DNA of 64,000 nucleotides from Plenodomus lindquistii. Taxonomy: Eukaryota > Ascomycota > Dothideomycetes > Pleosporales > Leptosphaeriaceae. Both the position numbers and the translations under genes were made by a program. Position 1 is the first letter of the stretch. Each line of letters opens with the position of its first letter. Shown in pieces: positions 51,371 to 63,765 of this stretch. The stretch covers positions 1,116,001 through 1,180,000 of the forward strand of contig JANUWI010000006.1 in NCBI GenBank assembly GCA_025504975.1. Direction: 5' to 3'. The notes beneath the pieces were generated by a model that did no database searches, was not told the DNA's origin, and saw nothing but the letters and a program-made list of their open reading frames with translations.

Positions 51371-54300
51371 GAAACGAGGGAACCAGACTGGTGTTAGATA
51401 ACAAAGTTGTGGTGTTGGTCCGTTCTTGCTGTCTACAGCAGCTTAGCTTACTTTGTTGCATTGTCGCATTGTGGTTCCCCGTTTTGCCCGCGTTGACTTG
51501 CCTCATCACACCTCCACAACTATGCTCGAGCATCCAGCCGGGCTGCGTCATGGCTGAGCTTAACGGAATCAAGGACGCCTCAAGAAGCATGGCTGCCCAT
51601 CCTGCACCACGACCGTTAACATTGGCGACGCGCTTCTGACATTCCAATACATGCCGCTTCTCGGCCGACATGCTCAATGGAGCGTACCTAAGCCACGATG
51701 TTGTCACCGCTACCGATCCACTGTACCAGACTACACATGTCATCGATACCCTTGCCGGCATGCAAGATCAGAAGGTCAGTAGTTCTGTCTCCTCTTGGTG
51801 CAATGCACGTTCTGCCCGTAAACCCTGTTCTACCAATCGCTTACATCTTAGCCATTCACTCCGTTCCCTAACAAGGCAGCTGGATTCAACCGCCATGGAC
51901 CAATCGCGCTGTCAAATAGTCGACGTTTTGCCAAGACCATCACTGCGCGAGGCTGACCGTTTTCGAACCCCAGCATCCTCACATTTCTCTATTCATCATG
52001 CCGCTGGCTCCTCTCGGCTCATCCAAGGCCAATGGGGTCTGGGTATGTCGAGCATCAGCCACCAGCATCACCTGCATGTCTCGCTGGCAAAATCTTCCTG
52101 TCGAACCATCTGAATTCATCCGGGATGACCACTAATCGTATATTTCTTGGCATGCCCTTGCTCAGCTCAGGCACGTCGTTCCGGACTCGATTCTCGAGTC
52201 ATTACACGATACGAGAGATGCGAGGATGGCGTTTGTACCTGCACCTTACAAACCTTGAGTAAGTAGCGCCTTTTCCTATCTTCCGGCATCTTCCTGCGGT
52301 TAGCCAGAAGCGCGAACAGCTCGTGAAAGAGTGGAGTGCAAACTGGACAGGCAAAAGCAGCGACTTGACTAGCCGCATTGCTGGGGCTGCACATGATGCC
52401 TTGTGCATGAGGTGAGCGGCAGAAACTTCGGATCAGCGTACCGCGTAGCGACAAGCTCCGTGAAGCGCTGCCTGACCGTCTTCAGCATTAAGTGCAGCTT
52501 TCTTGGACAGGATTTTTTCGTGGCACTTCAGGTGTGGCTGTGGCCGGTCATAGTGCTTTACATGTCGGCTCGACTTGGAACCAGAGCCGGTGGATCGCCA
52601 TGTTACCAACCAAGCTCAGGTGGGAGCCAAATGATAACGACCGACTTTACCTCACGATGGTGGTACTGCAACCGCTCGAGTCGTGCCCATCACACCGCTA
52701 TGGACATGCACGAGCCAGCCTCATCGCACACCCTCAGTACAGTAGCTCCACACTAGATCACACGCCCATTTCCACCAGATGCTGCAAGTCAACCAGCGCA
52801 TCCCTTCAGCCATCCGCCTATCCTTGCCTCGCCGCTTGCCAACAACCTTCTCGAACTCGCTTGAAAGCAAGCTTGTCGCCCCATTCATCCAATTCGTCAC
52901 CTCGCCTCTAACGCCGAGCATTCATTGAGGCTAAGATCTTGTCGACTTGTGCTCGCGGCTGGCTGGCCAGGCACCTCACCAATCTATCTCGCAATCTAGT
53001 GTTCCGCCAGCAAGCATAGCCGTTAGTTACCCTAACAACGTTGAGATCCACACCTAGCATCATGTTCCTTGAAGCGATCGACAAGATTTTGCATCGGTCC
53101 ATGCCATGCAGAAGCTTCAGACGCCCTTTATTCTACGGTACATGACTGATTCTACCGCCGGGCACCGAGCCTACCATTGAAGTCACATGGCCGCCATCCA
53201 AAGTACCCCGCAAAACGCAGTATCAGATCGTCTATCGAGGCACAATGGGATCTCAGCAGGAGCACATGTTGATGGCTTGGGACACCACCGCCATCCAGTA
53301 GTCCCCATCACGCTTCTTGCTCCCTCACAGAATCCCTTCACTTCTAGAGCTTTCAGTATGGACCCCCGGATTGCGGATTTAGCCTCCACACATTTTTCCG
53401 TAGTCGATCTACCCATTGACCACCATCGAGCCCCGGCTCTACCTCTCTGCACACATGCAATGCTACGTAGGTATACACTCCATCCATCCACTCACCACTG
53501 ACACCCTGAGTAACCTCATCAAACCCCTGTTCACGAAAGCGGTTCCTGAGCACCAGAAGCCGAAGACCCTGCACGTCCTGGCAGAAGGCGTCTGGGGTAA
53601 AGTGTGGAGAAACGCCCTGCCTATCTGCACGCCCTGGACAATATGCAATATGCATCCAGCCCACCATGTGACCTCGACAGAGGCAAACCAGACCCTCAAT
53701 CTAAATGCCTGATCACAAACGGCAAAGGGGTTCCACAACCGTACCGGCGTCAGGGGTCCATCATCAAGAAGGATGAATAACATCCATTGCATGGTGCGGG
53801 AGATTTTACCTTGTGGTCATGGGTGGACAGTACCAAACCTTGACGATGTACTCATCACAGCACATACACACACATCTGACACTACCCAATCGTACCTACC
53901 GTAGCACTCAGCCCATTTTACCCCAGATCCACATGCAACCCCCCTTCCCATCCCCCAATTGCCCCTAAAGTCAAAGTAATAATGCCCACCCTGTCAATAC
54001 CCGTACCAGAAACGCGGTAATCGTCACTGGTCAATGCATGGATTGCTTTCTTCCCTTTCTTCCATGCCATGAACGAGCGAGTATCGGTCTACCTAGCCAC
54101 CTGCGTCTCACCCCACCCCAAGCGCTCCACGCGAGAAACCATGGGACTAGCTAGCCATGACACTGCAGTTCAGTTCCTGTTTTTTTTTGGTATCCCTTCC
54201 CTCTCGCCAAGGAACAAACAGCGAAATAACGTCCGGCCCTTCGGCTCCTTCACCCAGAGATGCCGTCGCGTCGCGGAGTCGGTGTAATATTCAGCGGTAC

Positions 54301-55228
54301 CATGTCTGCTTCCATCTATGTAAAGCTTTTGCGGACTATGCTGTGCCGGTGCCCGTTCCCTGTATGTATTATGCTAGGTAGGTAGGTAGGTAGGTGGGTA
54401 TTACTCAACATGATCATGATCGTTCGTGTATGGTCTGCCTTTTTTCTCATGTCAGGTGAGTGGTCTGCTGCCCCAAGACCCGGGGCGGAACTGGGGAGGT
54501 TGCAGTTACCGTAGCGTACCGTTGTGATGAAGGTTTTCTTCGCTTGGGGGCTGTTTCCATGGGCGGAGTTTTGCTAAACGGTATCGGTGACTGCTGATGC
54601 GGAATTCGGGCGTCCGCTTACCGCTTTGCAGATGCGGGTTTTTTGCTAGCGATCTGGGCAAGGTTGGTGGGGTCTTCTGCGTTGTTTGCCACGAGACATA
54701 GTGTGGTGCAGATTGGAGTGTGTGGGGTCTGGGGAAAATCACGTGGGTATGGTCAGGGATGGTGAGTGGTCGTGATGTGGGGTTTTGCGATGGTATTGAG
54801 GCTGCCCAGAGAATACGAAGTAGAATGGTCAATGGAAAATGAACCAAGAATGAAGTTCCTAGAAATCGAATTCCCAGCCGCTTAAGATTGTAAAAGGCAG
54901 CTGGCGGTGAAAAGTACGTACGTAGAAGGGTAAAAACTGAACTAGCAGCGTCATTGACCTCTTTTACTACGGGACAAACGCCGAGAAAGGGGTAGCAAAT
55001 CGTCTGCGGTTCAAACAGCAAGAAGTCTTTATCCCACCCGTTGTGCTAATAATACTGACACAGCCGCCAAAGAATGCAAGACTGGTATCGCGGTAGGAGA
55101 TGTAGAACAGAGTGGCCGTAACATCATTCCAGTCGAAAAACAATCGCTACCTGATACCCAATATTTTGCTAACTTGATACGCAGCGCTACAGCTACCCTA
55201 ATGAACGCCTGTCAACTTCAAATGGAAC

Positions 55229-56954
55229 TCAGTACTGATCGTCGTGACCGTCGCTCCGTTGGCTGGAGTTTTCGAGGACTTCACCTAGGACAGAGCCAAC
55301 GTTGTCGTACTGATTGTTGTGTGCGGAGTCGTTGCGGAGATACGGGCTCGAGAAGCTGGTAAGATGGTGTGGTGCGCTCATTTGAGGCATCGCGTAACTG
55401 TGTGGAGTAACGAGTGGTGAGCTAGAGTAGGAAGGGAACTGTGCGGTCTGCGGTGTCGATGTACCACGGTTAGGTGGGTAGTGTGTGCTCAGCTCAATAC
55501 GTCGAGGGACGCCGTTGGAAAATGAGCGCATCCTGTTGGAACTGGATGCTTGGAAGCCCGGTACGGGAGCGTCTGGATCGTGTCAGAATTGAGGCTGCGT
55601 CCACAATGGGATTCAACTTACAAGAGTACCCAATGCCATAGGGCATCATTGATCCCGAGTACGATCGCTGGCCATCGTTGGGGTCATTAGAGGTGTTCAG
55701 ATGGTCGTTGCTAGTGTAGCTCATGCTTGTGCGCAGAGGAGATTGCAGTGACTCAGCACGACTTCGCGCAATGCGATCAGCATGGAGCGTGAGGCGCGGT
55801 ATGCTGTGTTGTGCCGCATAAGCCGGTGGTCCACTGGCAGGCATCGTGAAAGGATTTGAAGTTCTTGGGCTAGCATCTAGTGGTGCTGAGTGAAAGCCAA
55901 ACGGCGACTCTCCGTGCGCGGATACCGGCGAAAGCCCATCTGTGGAAGACTGCGGTGGTGTAAAGCTGAATCCACCGAAGGCAGGACTGATGCCTGTCGG
56001 GGACATATGGGAGTCAAGAGGTCCCCGTCTCAGCGTGTCGATACTCAGGGGTCGCATCATGTTACTGCCTGCAAAGCTTGGATCGTAAGAAGCGGGCGAC
56101 GCGAGAGGCGTTCCAAGCCCGTGGGAGTTTCCAAATGGCGAGTGAAGCGCGGAAGCCATGTCGAAGTCATCGGGCAAAGCGCGAGATCTCATCATGCGCT
56201 CGCGATCGTCGCTAGTCAGACGCTTGAGCTTTGCGCGTCTACGTGCTTGGTCAGTGTTATTCTCTCGACGACTCGACACGACTTACCTGTTCTGGAACCA
56301 GACCTGCACTTGTCTTGGGCTAAGCCCTGGTATCTCGCGCGCAAGTCTTTCCCGGTGCGCAGCATCTGGGTGCGCCTGACGAGCGAATTCGCTCATAAGA
56401 AACCGCGTTTGGTTGTGCGTGAGCCTAAATCGCTTCATCTTGCGTTTCGCAGCCCGTATCTCAGCGGCAGACATGGGTAATCGATCTTCGTCCTTGCCAT
56501 CGCTGTCATGTTCTTCATCCTTCTCGTCCAGGTCCACATCGTCGTCGTGATCCTCCACCTTCTCCATGCTCAGTCCGTCGTGGGTTGATGGGGGAGTGAG
56601 CCTGGATATTGGGCTCGTTGGTGCAGAGCCACCAAAGGTGACGTTTGTAACATCATGCTGTTCAATGTCGTCCAGTCTCGATGGCGAGTTTGCGCCACTG
56701 TTCAAATGGCTCTTGTTATCTAGTAGGTAAGGAAAGCTTTTGTGTGACCGGAATGCAGGTCGTTTCAGATCGAAGTTGTGACCAGCAGCATCCGCTTGAA
56801 GCATCGCCATGTCACTATCAGAATGCGGTGGAGTGTGTTCCAGCGCTCTGATGTCAGATGATGTCCACTCGTTGTCTGAAGACGTAGTGCTATACGCAGA
56901 CATGCGCGGCGAGCAAGGTGGAGACAAAGGAACGATGAAATTTCCGTCAACCAT
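55229..56954 (-). CDS. homeobox transcription factor
   Basis: Three exons: complement(55229-55572, 55622-56238, 56287-56954), 542 residues. The homeodomain lies near residues 170-232: KRKMKRFRLTHNQTRFLMSE, then LSPRQVQVWFQNRRAKLKRL, with intron 1 splitting the codon between the two Arg of NRR. The canonical Trp48, Phe49, Asn51 and Arg53 are all present, so DNA binding is expected. An acidic segment (DHDDDVDLDEKDEEHDSDGK) precedes it. The C-terminal half is Ser/Pro-rich and disordered, as in fungal activators. Such factors control conidiation and stress responses in ascomycetes; the specific target pathway is not shown. The gene sits alone between two long empty stretches, which suggests extensive regulatory DNA. 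Confidence 0.9.
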
Positions 56955-59900
56955 TGGTGCTTCGAAGAATGGTAAAGAGGCTAGGCGGTGTGTCGACTTC
57001 GTGGTCGCACTGCTGATGGAAGCCCAAGACTGGGATGCTCACTTTGGTGGAATTGGGTGTGAGTTGAGGGTGGGGTCGAGAGCAGAGCCGAGAACCGTCG
57101 CAGAGTGTCGTAACGATCCCACAGCTGATGCTACAGCTGGTCGAATTACAGCTCTGTCTCGAATGGGTAGACTGGAAAAATACTGATTGAGTGTTTCGAA
57201 TGTGCTGACGTGCGAAACCAGGCTGACAGTAGCTGTGGCAATTCCAACAGGATTGAGGCGCGGAGGTTCAATGCAACGTTAAGCCTGAAATAGAAGCTAC
57301 CGGGGACGTGATTCTGCGAGCTAAAGATTTCTTGACGCTGGATGAGGGTGCTTGGTTCTTGGATGTCGTGGGATGACGTCCAGGTCGTTCTTGTTGAGCG
57401 AAGGCGTTAGCTTGCGGTCGACGATCGAGAGCCCTTTGTAAGAAGACTCAGGAACCGTGGGGAAGCTATGGAAGCGATGGCGGCAGGGGAGGGGTACAGA
57501 TCATACAGACAGCAGAAAGGCTTGACAGCACTCTACTGACGAAGATCCGGATAAAATCGAGGTTAAGAGGAGTGGGAAGGCTAGGGCTAGTCCAAACTAT
57601 GCATGGACGATGGTCGCTCTTAGAAGAACATGATATCCTTAGAGGATCTGGCAGCAGCTTGTTACACGACGAGAAGCGTGACTAACTACGAGGACTAGCA
57701 GACCCCCGAAGGCTCAGAGCACAGGGATGCGGTAGCTCGGGACGTGGCCCCTCCTGAAGGAGAGACAGAGCGGGAGCGGGCGAATCGAAGGACCAGGTGT
57801 GCTGCATGCCAGGGTACCCTCCTTGAACGAGAAGGGAGCAGTGCGTGAACATGGAGGGCTGCAGGCTACTTGCATAGACCAGGGCATGTGGAGTCAAAAC
57901 CGCCGACGGGCAAGGATCTAGTCCGTGGCGTGAAGCAATCGAATGTCGAGGATGGGGGCGTCATCATTGGCTTGAGGCGATGCGGGAGCTCCAAGGAACC
58001 CGCAGCAAGACAGAACAAGGATCTGACAGGGCTCGGCAACGCTTGCACGGCTCGTTGCGGGGTGTCGCTGTCAATGCTGCTTTAGTCTGGCCCGTGAGTC
58101 GACAAGATGGTGGTGTGGTAGTGAGGTCGGACGCTGTGCTGCAAGGCCTCGCGTGTGCTCCATGCTACTGTCGTTGAACCACCTCATTCACACGACAACG
58201 TAATCCCGCAACCGTGAGAGCGCACCTATCAGCATACGGCCGACGATTGTGGATTGCATTCTCTGGCAGTTGTCATACTGACCACGGTCCGCAAATTGCG
58301 TCAGGAACGCGCTGCATCAGCCTTGCCAGTTGTTTGAGCCGCCCATCGCGCCCGCTGTTATGCATGAGTGTCGAGCTTTGGGTGCGTTCAGCCGTCATGA
58401 TGTTCGTATCGGCCAACGGACAGCCGCTTAGCTGTATTGGTGTAATGACTGCACACCTGCTTGATCAGGTCGTTCTGCGTAGTCGAGCGCCTAGCGATGA
58501 TGGCGCTTCCAATGAGCAGCTCGTGCTGTGACGAGTAACAGATCTGGTTGGACTAACCACGATCTAACGGTGAGAAGCTCGGCCCGCGCCGGGAAAATGC
58601 TGAAATGAGAATGTCGAAGCCTGCGTTGCGTAACCTGCTGTGGTGGTTTCTGTCGGTACTTGGGTGACAGGCGTAAACATCCGCGTTGCACCGAGATTCC
58701 AAGACCAGCATCTTGAGCCATTGTTCCAGGACCCGTTTCGCTCGATGAGGCTGCGACGATGAGCTTCTCTACCTATGCAGAGACAATAATGGGATGCACA
58801 AGCCACCCATGCTTATCCCGTGAGGCGCGGAACGGCGATCGTCAAAACCGAGCCCTAACGTAGACATACCCGTGCCAGATCACGTTAGCCGCGGGGACCA
58901 GCCTTGGGACGAGGTCAGTCAAAGCTACCAGATGCACAGCGTTCAGCTTCGGTGGCCGCATTGCCCGAGTAGTTTGGGTATCATTGACGCACAATGGGTA
59001 ACCACCAGTGTTTGGGTCGTTTCGCGGGCAGAAAAACCACACATACGCAATCTCCAGACTCTATGCCGAGGACGGCGGTGCGGTAGATTTCCAAAACACT
59101 GCCAAGCCCGCCACGTTGGTCCGATGCGCACAAGCAGTAAAATGACAGGAGCAAGCGATAGCGAAACCACGGTATACCGGCGGGCGATTGGTGGGGGGCG
59201 GAACAGAGTCTGTGGGTTTGATGAGCGCATGGGTGGTGCGGTCGGCAAGATATGCTCCAATTTTCATGCTCGGTCCACATCGACAACGCTGCAATGGACA
59301 AAACGAACATCCGATGGCATCTGGAAACAGTCCAGACCCGCCGCCTTGCTGTGGATCGCAATCAGTCCCACTGCAGGCCTACACGGCAGCGAAGCTCTCG
59401 AACAACTGAAGACGCTTGTGCCAGGTAGGACAGAGTCCCTTCATTTCGGAAGGCTGCAGCATCTCCCCATCTACGTGGGCTGACCACACACACGTTGGAT
59501 GAGCCTGAAGGTCGGTCAATAACACGGCCCTGTCGCCCGTCTGCTCCCATCCCTGGCGCACAACGGTAATTCTGCATTCAACTCATTTGGTGAGTACCAG
59601 GGAGCATCGTCATAGCCTGGTACGACTGCTGGAAGTCTCGGTTTGGGTCGTTACATCATTCATGCGGTCCGAGAAAGCTGCTCGCCACCACGTGCTGCCA
59701 GTGTGATTGATTGATTATTCGAAAACCTCGGTACCCATTATCTCCGCATGCAGTTCGCGCCGCACCTAACACTGCAAAGCCAGTTGAGGCGTAGTCGGTT
59801 CGAGGCGAGAGTGGCGTCTGGCTGGGGAACCTCGCTCAGAACTGACAGAGCTCGACAAATCCATACACTGCGAATCATTCAGGGAGAATAAACCACCCTT

Positions 59901-60031
59901 GTTCTCTCCGCTTGCACCGGGAAATTCGACGGCAAAGCGCTGCAACCTTCCTGCAGATGCCCTGGATCGAAGCCGGGCCCTTGATAATGTGAACTTTTTT
60001 GCAGGCGCGGATCCTGTTGGCCCTGCTGTTA
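56955..60031. other. 3.1 kb intergenic region upstream of the homeobox gene
   Basis: Only short, overlapping ORFs on both strands. It includes the promoter of the homeobox gene and the 3' flank of the THO subunit gene. I see no gene or repeat that I can support. Confidence 0.45.
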
Positions 60032-62238
60032 TTACGCCGCTATATCTGCAGTAGTCACTTGATCTTCTTTGCCGGCCCGCAGCTCCTCCCCATCCTCTCG
60101 TTTTTCGTGGTAGGGATCTTCACCCTGGTCACCCGGAGATGTGGGTACGGTGTCGTCGCCAGTAGCCTCAACGGCAGTGGTAACCGGTTGAAGAGCCTCC
60201 AGACCTTTACCGTGCTCGATTCTATCGAATGCGCTTAGCTGCTTCTTCGAAGCCAAACGAAGACCTCGCCAAACATAACTTGATTTCTTTTCAGCCACCT
60301 GGCGCTTCCCCTCCTCTGTGTCAGCCGAGTCTATATCAATATCAGTGCTACGGACACGATCTGCATATGAGTCTGCGTTTGGTACGTTGAACCTGACTGG
60401 GTTAGATCCAGGCTTGGATGTGTAGTTGGACAGATGGATCACGCACCTATCGCGTTGCCTCAGTTGCGAAAGCCCCTTCTCAACTTCAGTGTTGTTAAGA
60501 AAATCCAAACTGCTGGGAACGCCCATGGGCCTAGGAGGCTTCTTGCTCGCGACAGCTCTCTGCGCCCCCGACTTCGCCTGCAGGAAGTCTTTGGCGGGTA
60601 CTCTGTCGCGCGTAAACGGCTGGCAATTCTCCATCTTCCATCGTACCCAGTTCTTATCACGGGATAGTACAGTATCCACCATTCGGTAGTAGAATTTGCC
60701 ATCTGGGCCCTCCTGCAGGTAATTTGCAATGGCGTTCTTGATGCCCAATGCCCATTTGGTCTGTGCTTATGGTCAGCCGAAGAGATGATGATCATGGTAA
60801 TTGAAACAGGCATGTGAGCAGATCCGGGCGGGGAAAAGAACAGCGATTAAGACTCACATCGTCCTCGCGAAGCGTGAAGCTATATTGCATGGCTTTCTGG
60901 GCATTCTGATAAAATGATTGCTTCTTCGCATCCTCTGTTAGGGTCAAGAGGAAGTCGATCAAAATTAGTGCTTGGACTAGAATATGCCGCTGAAAGGCGA
61001 GGTCGCTCAGCTGTATAGTGTCAGTCAAAGCTTTTCTAGCGACAGTGGCGATAATGGCCCACCTCGAGTTCGAATAGGTCGCGGCTTGTGAGGTACTTTG
61101 GATTAAACGTGCTTGCAAAAGCATCTTGGTCGTCCTCAATACGAAGCTTTTGTCCACGCTTGCGCTCCAAGTCGCTTGATTGTATGACTTTGGGCACTTC
61201 TTTGAACTTTTCGAGAGTCGCGTCCAGACTTGTGCGGAAGTGCTTGAAGTTGTCCTCTTCGAAGAGTCTTGGCGGGTTGGAGAACGAGGTCTGCAGTGAC
61301 CAAAAGACTGGGTACAACGCATCAAAGTCCAGAGTCGGTTTTGCGGATTTACTCTTCGTCGTCTCTGAGGAGGGTACTTCTTGTTCTGACAGGCGCTCTG
61401 TACTAGCGTTCATCGCTGTCCCGACATCGTCCACGTCCATCGCACCATCGTCAGCGTTAGTCTCCCTAAGGAAGTCTTCGAAAGTCGTCACATTTTCAAC
61501 GTGGAAGTTGCCGCGTAGATTGACGGAACTTTTGTCCCCCAAAGGGAAGCTCTGGAACATGAAGATGTATACACGCCCACAGAACACGGGAGCCTCGGCT
61601 CGAGACAGTCGTCGCAACAGCTCATTACACAGACGGAGAATGACAAGATCCTTGTTCTTGGAATTGATCTAGCAGGTGATGAGTTGACATGTTTCTCTGG
61701 TAATTTGGGGCGACGTACCGCGATGATTGCTTCTCTTCGCGATTCGAGGAAGTTGAAGACTGTCCGGCAGCCAGATATGGACTGGCTATCCAGAAGCTCC
61801 TCGATGAGCAGGAGAACCAATTGTGGAGAGCACAGCTCTGTACTCATTAGTACCCTAGATGAGCAGACTTACGGTCTTCACGTACCTCGATCTCCACAAT
61901 ACTGCAGGATGTCCAGCAAATTCCAGACTGTGACAAAGGCTGGCTCATCGATGCGTGTGGAGCCCTAAATTTGTGAGTAAGCTGTTCGACCTGAGCGCGG
62001 GCAAAGAACCCACCAAATTGATGTAGAAAACGCTCTTGGCTGCGCTCTCTATGGCCAATGCTCGCACTTCCTTCTCGCCCTCGATCTCCCCCAGCAAAGG
62101 CTCATCCTCGGGAACTAGCTCCGAAACCTGTAATGGAGGATCAATAGAGGTACTTTGCTTGACAACACGAGCCCTTCGCAAGAGAAAGTCCAGTCTCTGG
62201 GCTACCGGATTGAGCAGAGTCTCATCGGCGACGGCCAT
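60032..62238 (-). CDS. HPR1: THO complex subunit 1 (Hpr1/THOC1)
   Basis: Seven exons: complement(60032-60392, 60447-60760, 60858-61010, 61063-61668, 61719-61837, 61886-61964, 62014-62238), 618 residues. It couples transcription elongation to mRNA export within THO/TREX in the nucleus. Recognisable THOC1 segments are ELCSPQLVLLLIEELLDSQS, FCGRVYIFMFQSFPLGDKS, LDFDALYPVFWSLQ, FHVENVTTFE, QRHILVQALILIDFLL, RMVDTVLSRDKNWVRWKMEN and LDFLNNTEVEKGL. The C-terminal region is acidic and Glu/Lys-rich. All introns are GT-AG, one with a GTGGGT donor. It is divergent from the Csm3/Swi3 gene, with 379 bp between the starts. Confidence 0.92.
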
Positions 62239-62617
62239 TGAGTCGGGTCGTGGAGATCCGGGTCACGGGTCGGAGACTGAAGGCTGAGAAAGAATGCGAC
62301 AAATCAACGCTCGGGCTATCTAGCCGACAAAGCCAGGATTCGGAGGCCGTATGGTCGATTGCTGAGAGGTGCGTAAGAGGACAAACAGACTGCGGGATGT
62401 CGGTCTGCTGGCGAGAGCTGATAGTGAGTTGGGGATGATTGTGCTATTGTAAAGTGCATCCTGGTTGCTTGGATAAGGTAGCCGCGCTTTACCAAACGAG
62501 GGCTAGCGCCCGCATTCGTGCACACGCGTCAGATCGCGTCGCGTCCACCCGTCGCCATGATGGTAGAAATGGCAGAACTTGCCTGAGACCGCACGCAAAT
62601 GCAGTTCCTGCCCAGCA
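62239..62617. other. divergent promoter, THO subunit / Csm3
   Basis: No gene is seen. Both neighbours are nuclear genome-maintenance or expression factors and start outward from this stretch. Confidence 0.45.
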
Positions 62618-63473
62618 ATGGCTCCCCTCAGTCCCACTGCGCGACATGTCTCGCCAAATGACGACCTTGACGATGTTCTCAACGGCATCATAGAGGGCCG
62701 AGATGTGGCGCCCGTAAGCACAGCGCAGTCTCAAACGAACACGTTGGGGAAGAAGAGGCCTGACAACACGGGAGGCCTGGGCATTGACGAGGAAATAATC
62801 ATCACGAAGAAGCGCATACCCATCCCAAAACTAGATGATCAGAGACTGCTGTCGGACCCGGGCATCCCGCGCCTTCGTAAGATCTCTAAGGAACGACTAC
62901 GGTTCAAGGGCAAAGGCCACGAGGCAAGTGCAATGCTCTCAACTCCATTGCCACGTACTGACATGTCTGCAGTATGGAGACATTGCACGAATGTTGAACA
63001 TGTACCAATTGTGGCTGGACGATTTGTACCCCCGCGCCAAATTCGCCGATGCACTTACTATGGTGGAGAAGGTTGGGCACACGAAAAGGATGCAACTGAT
63101 GCGCAAGGATTGGATAGACGAAGGGAAGCCAAGGCGCACCACAGAGCAAGATGAGGATGGAGCAGATGACAGTCCTCAGCGAGCGGGCCCGGAGGAAAGT
63201 GCAGATTCGATGCAGGGCATGGAAGATGGTACAAGGGGTAATGAGACGTCACATGAAGAGGCAGAGAGGCCGCTTCAGGTACAGCCGCCAGCAGCACCGA
63301 TTTCTCAAATGGGCGAGGACCCAGACGAGGATGAACTGGATGCATTGTTGGCGGAAGGTGCACCAGACACGTCGACGATGCCTAAGGACTTGCCTTCACG
63401 GACGAAAGAAATCGACAATGACCCTTTTGCGGACGAGATGGAGGCCATGGCCGACATGGATGACATGTGGTAG
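62618..63473 (+). CDS. CSM3: replication fork protection complex subunit Csm3/Swi3 (Tipin family)
   Basis: Two exons (62618-62923 and 62973-63473), 268 residues. With Tof1/Swi1 it stabilises stalled replication forks and supports checkpoint signalling. The Swi3 domain spans the intron: LRFKGKGHE joined to YGDIARMLNMYQLWLDDLYP, then KFADALTMVEKVGHTKRMQL. The intron has a GC donor in the best context for that class (GAG|GCAAGT) and a TGCAG acceptor. The C-terminus is acidic and ends in an Asp/Glu/Met-rich segment (FADEMEAMADMDDMW). The choice of ATG at 62618 gives a leader ending CCCAGCAATGGCT and a short N-terminal tail, usual for the family. Confidence 0.92.
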
Positions 63474-63765
63474 CTGTGCTTTCATATGAGACATGCAAGT
63501 TTACGACGCATTCAGATTGCATAGCGCGGCGCCCCGGATCTACTTGAAAATCATTATCATCCTCGTTGATTGTAGCCTCGTGCTCGTGTTGATTGAGACT
63601 CAAAAAGGCGCATTTGTCTGGTTGTAGCCGTGGATTGCCCCGCGTGTGGATCCTCCTCTAGCGAAGCGAGAAACCTAGCTTGGCAGTGACAGGCAACGTC
63701 ATGCATATTCCCATTTGAGCCACAAACAATCACCACTTTGTGACCCGCCACCTTCATCACCGACA

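Larger units (their letters stand above)
48388..55228. other. 6.8 kb region without a supportable gene
   Basis: I read both strands and found only short overlapping ORFs with no signal peptide, domain or consistent splicing. Contents: the eIF4G promoter and leader; a hexanucleotide repeat at 49294-49324; a GT/GC dinucleotide tract at 51331-51370; and a TAGG tetranucleotide tract near 54376-54396. A 171-codon minus-strand ORF at 54506-55021 is not convincing. The stretch could hold noncoding RNA or long-range regulatory sequence for the homeobox gene; the sequence does not show which. Confidence 0.5.

Noticed and set aside
54506..55021. 171-codon minus-strand ORF
   Set aside because: It has a weak hydrophobic stretch but no signal peptide, domain or typical codon pattern. 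It may be a chance ORF in the long empty region.
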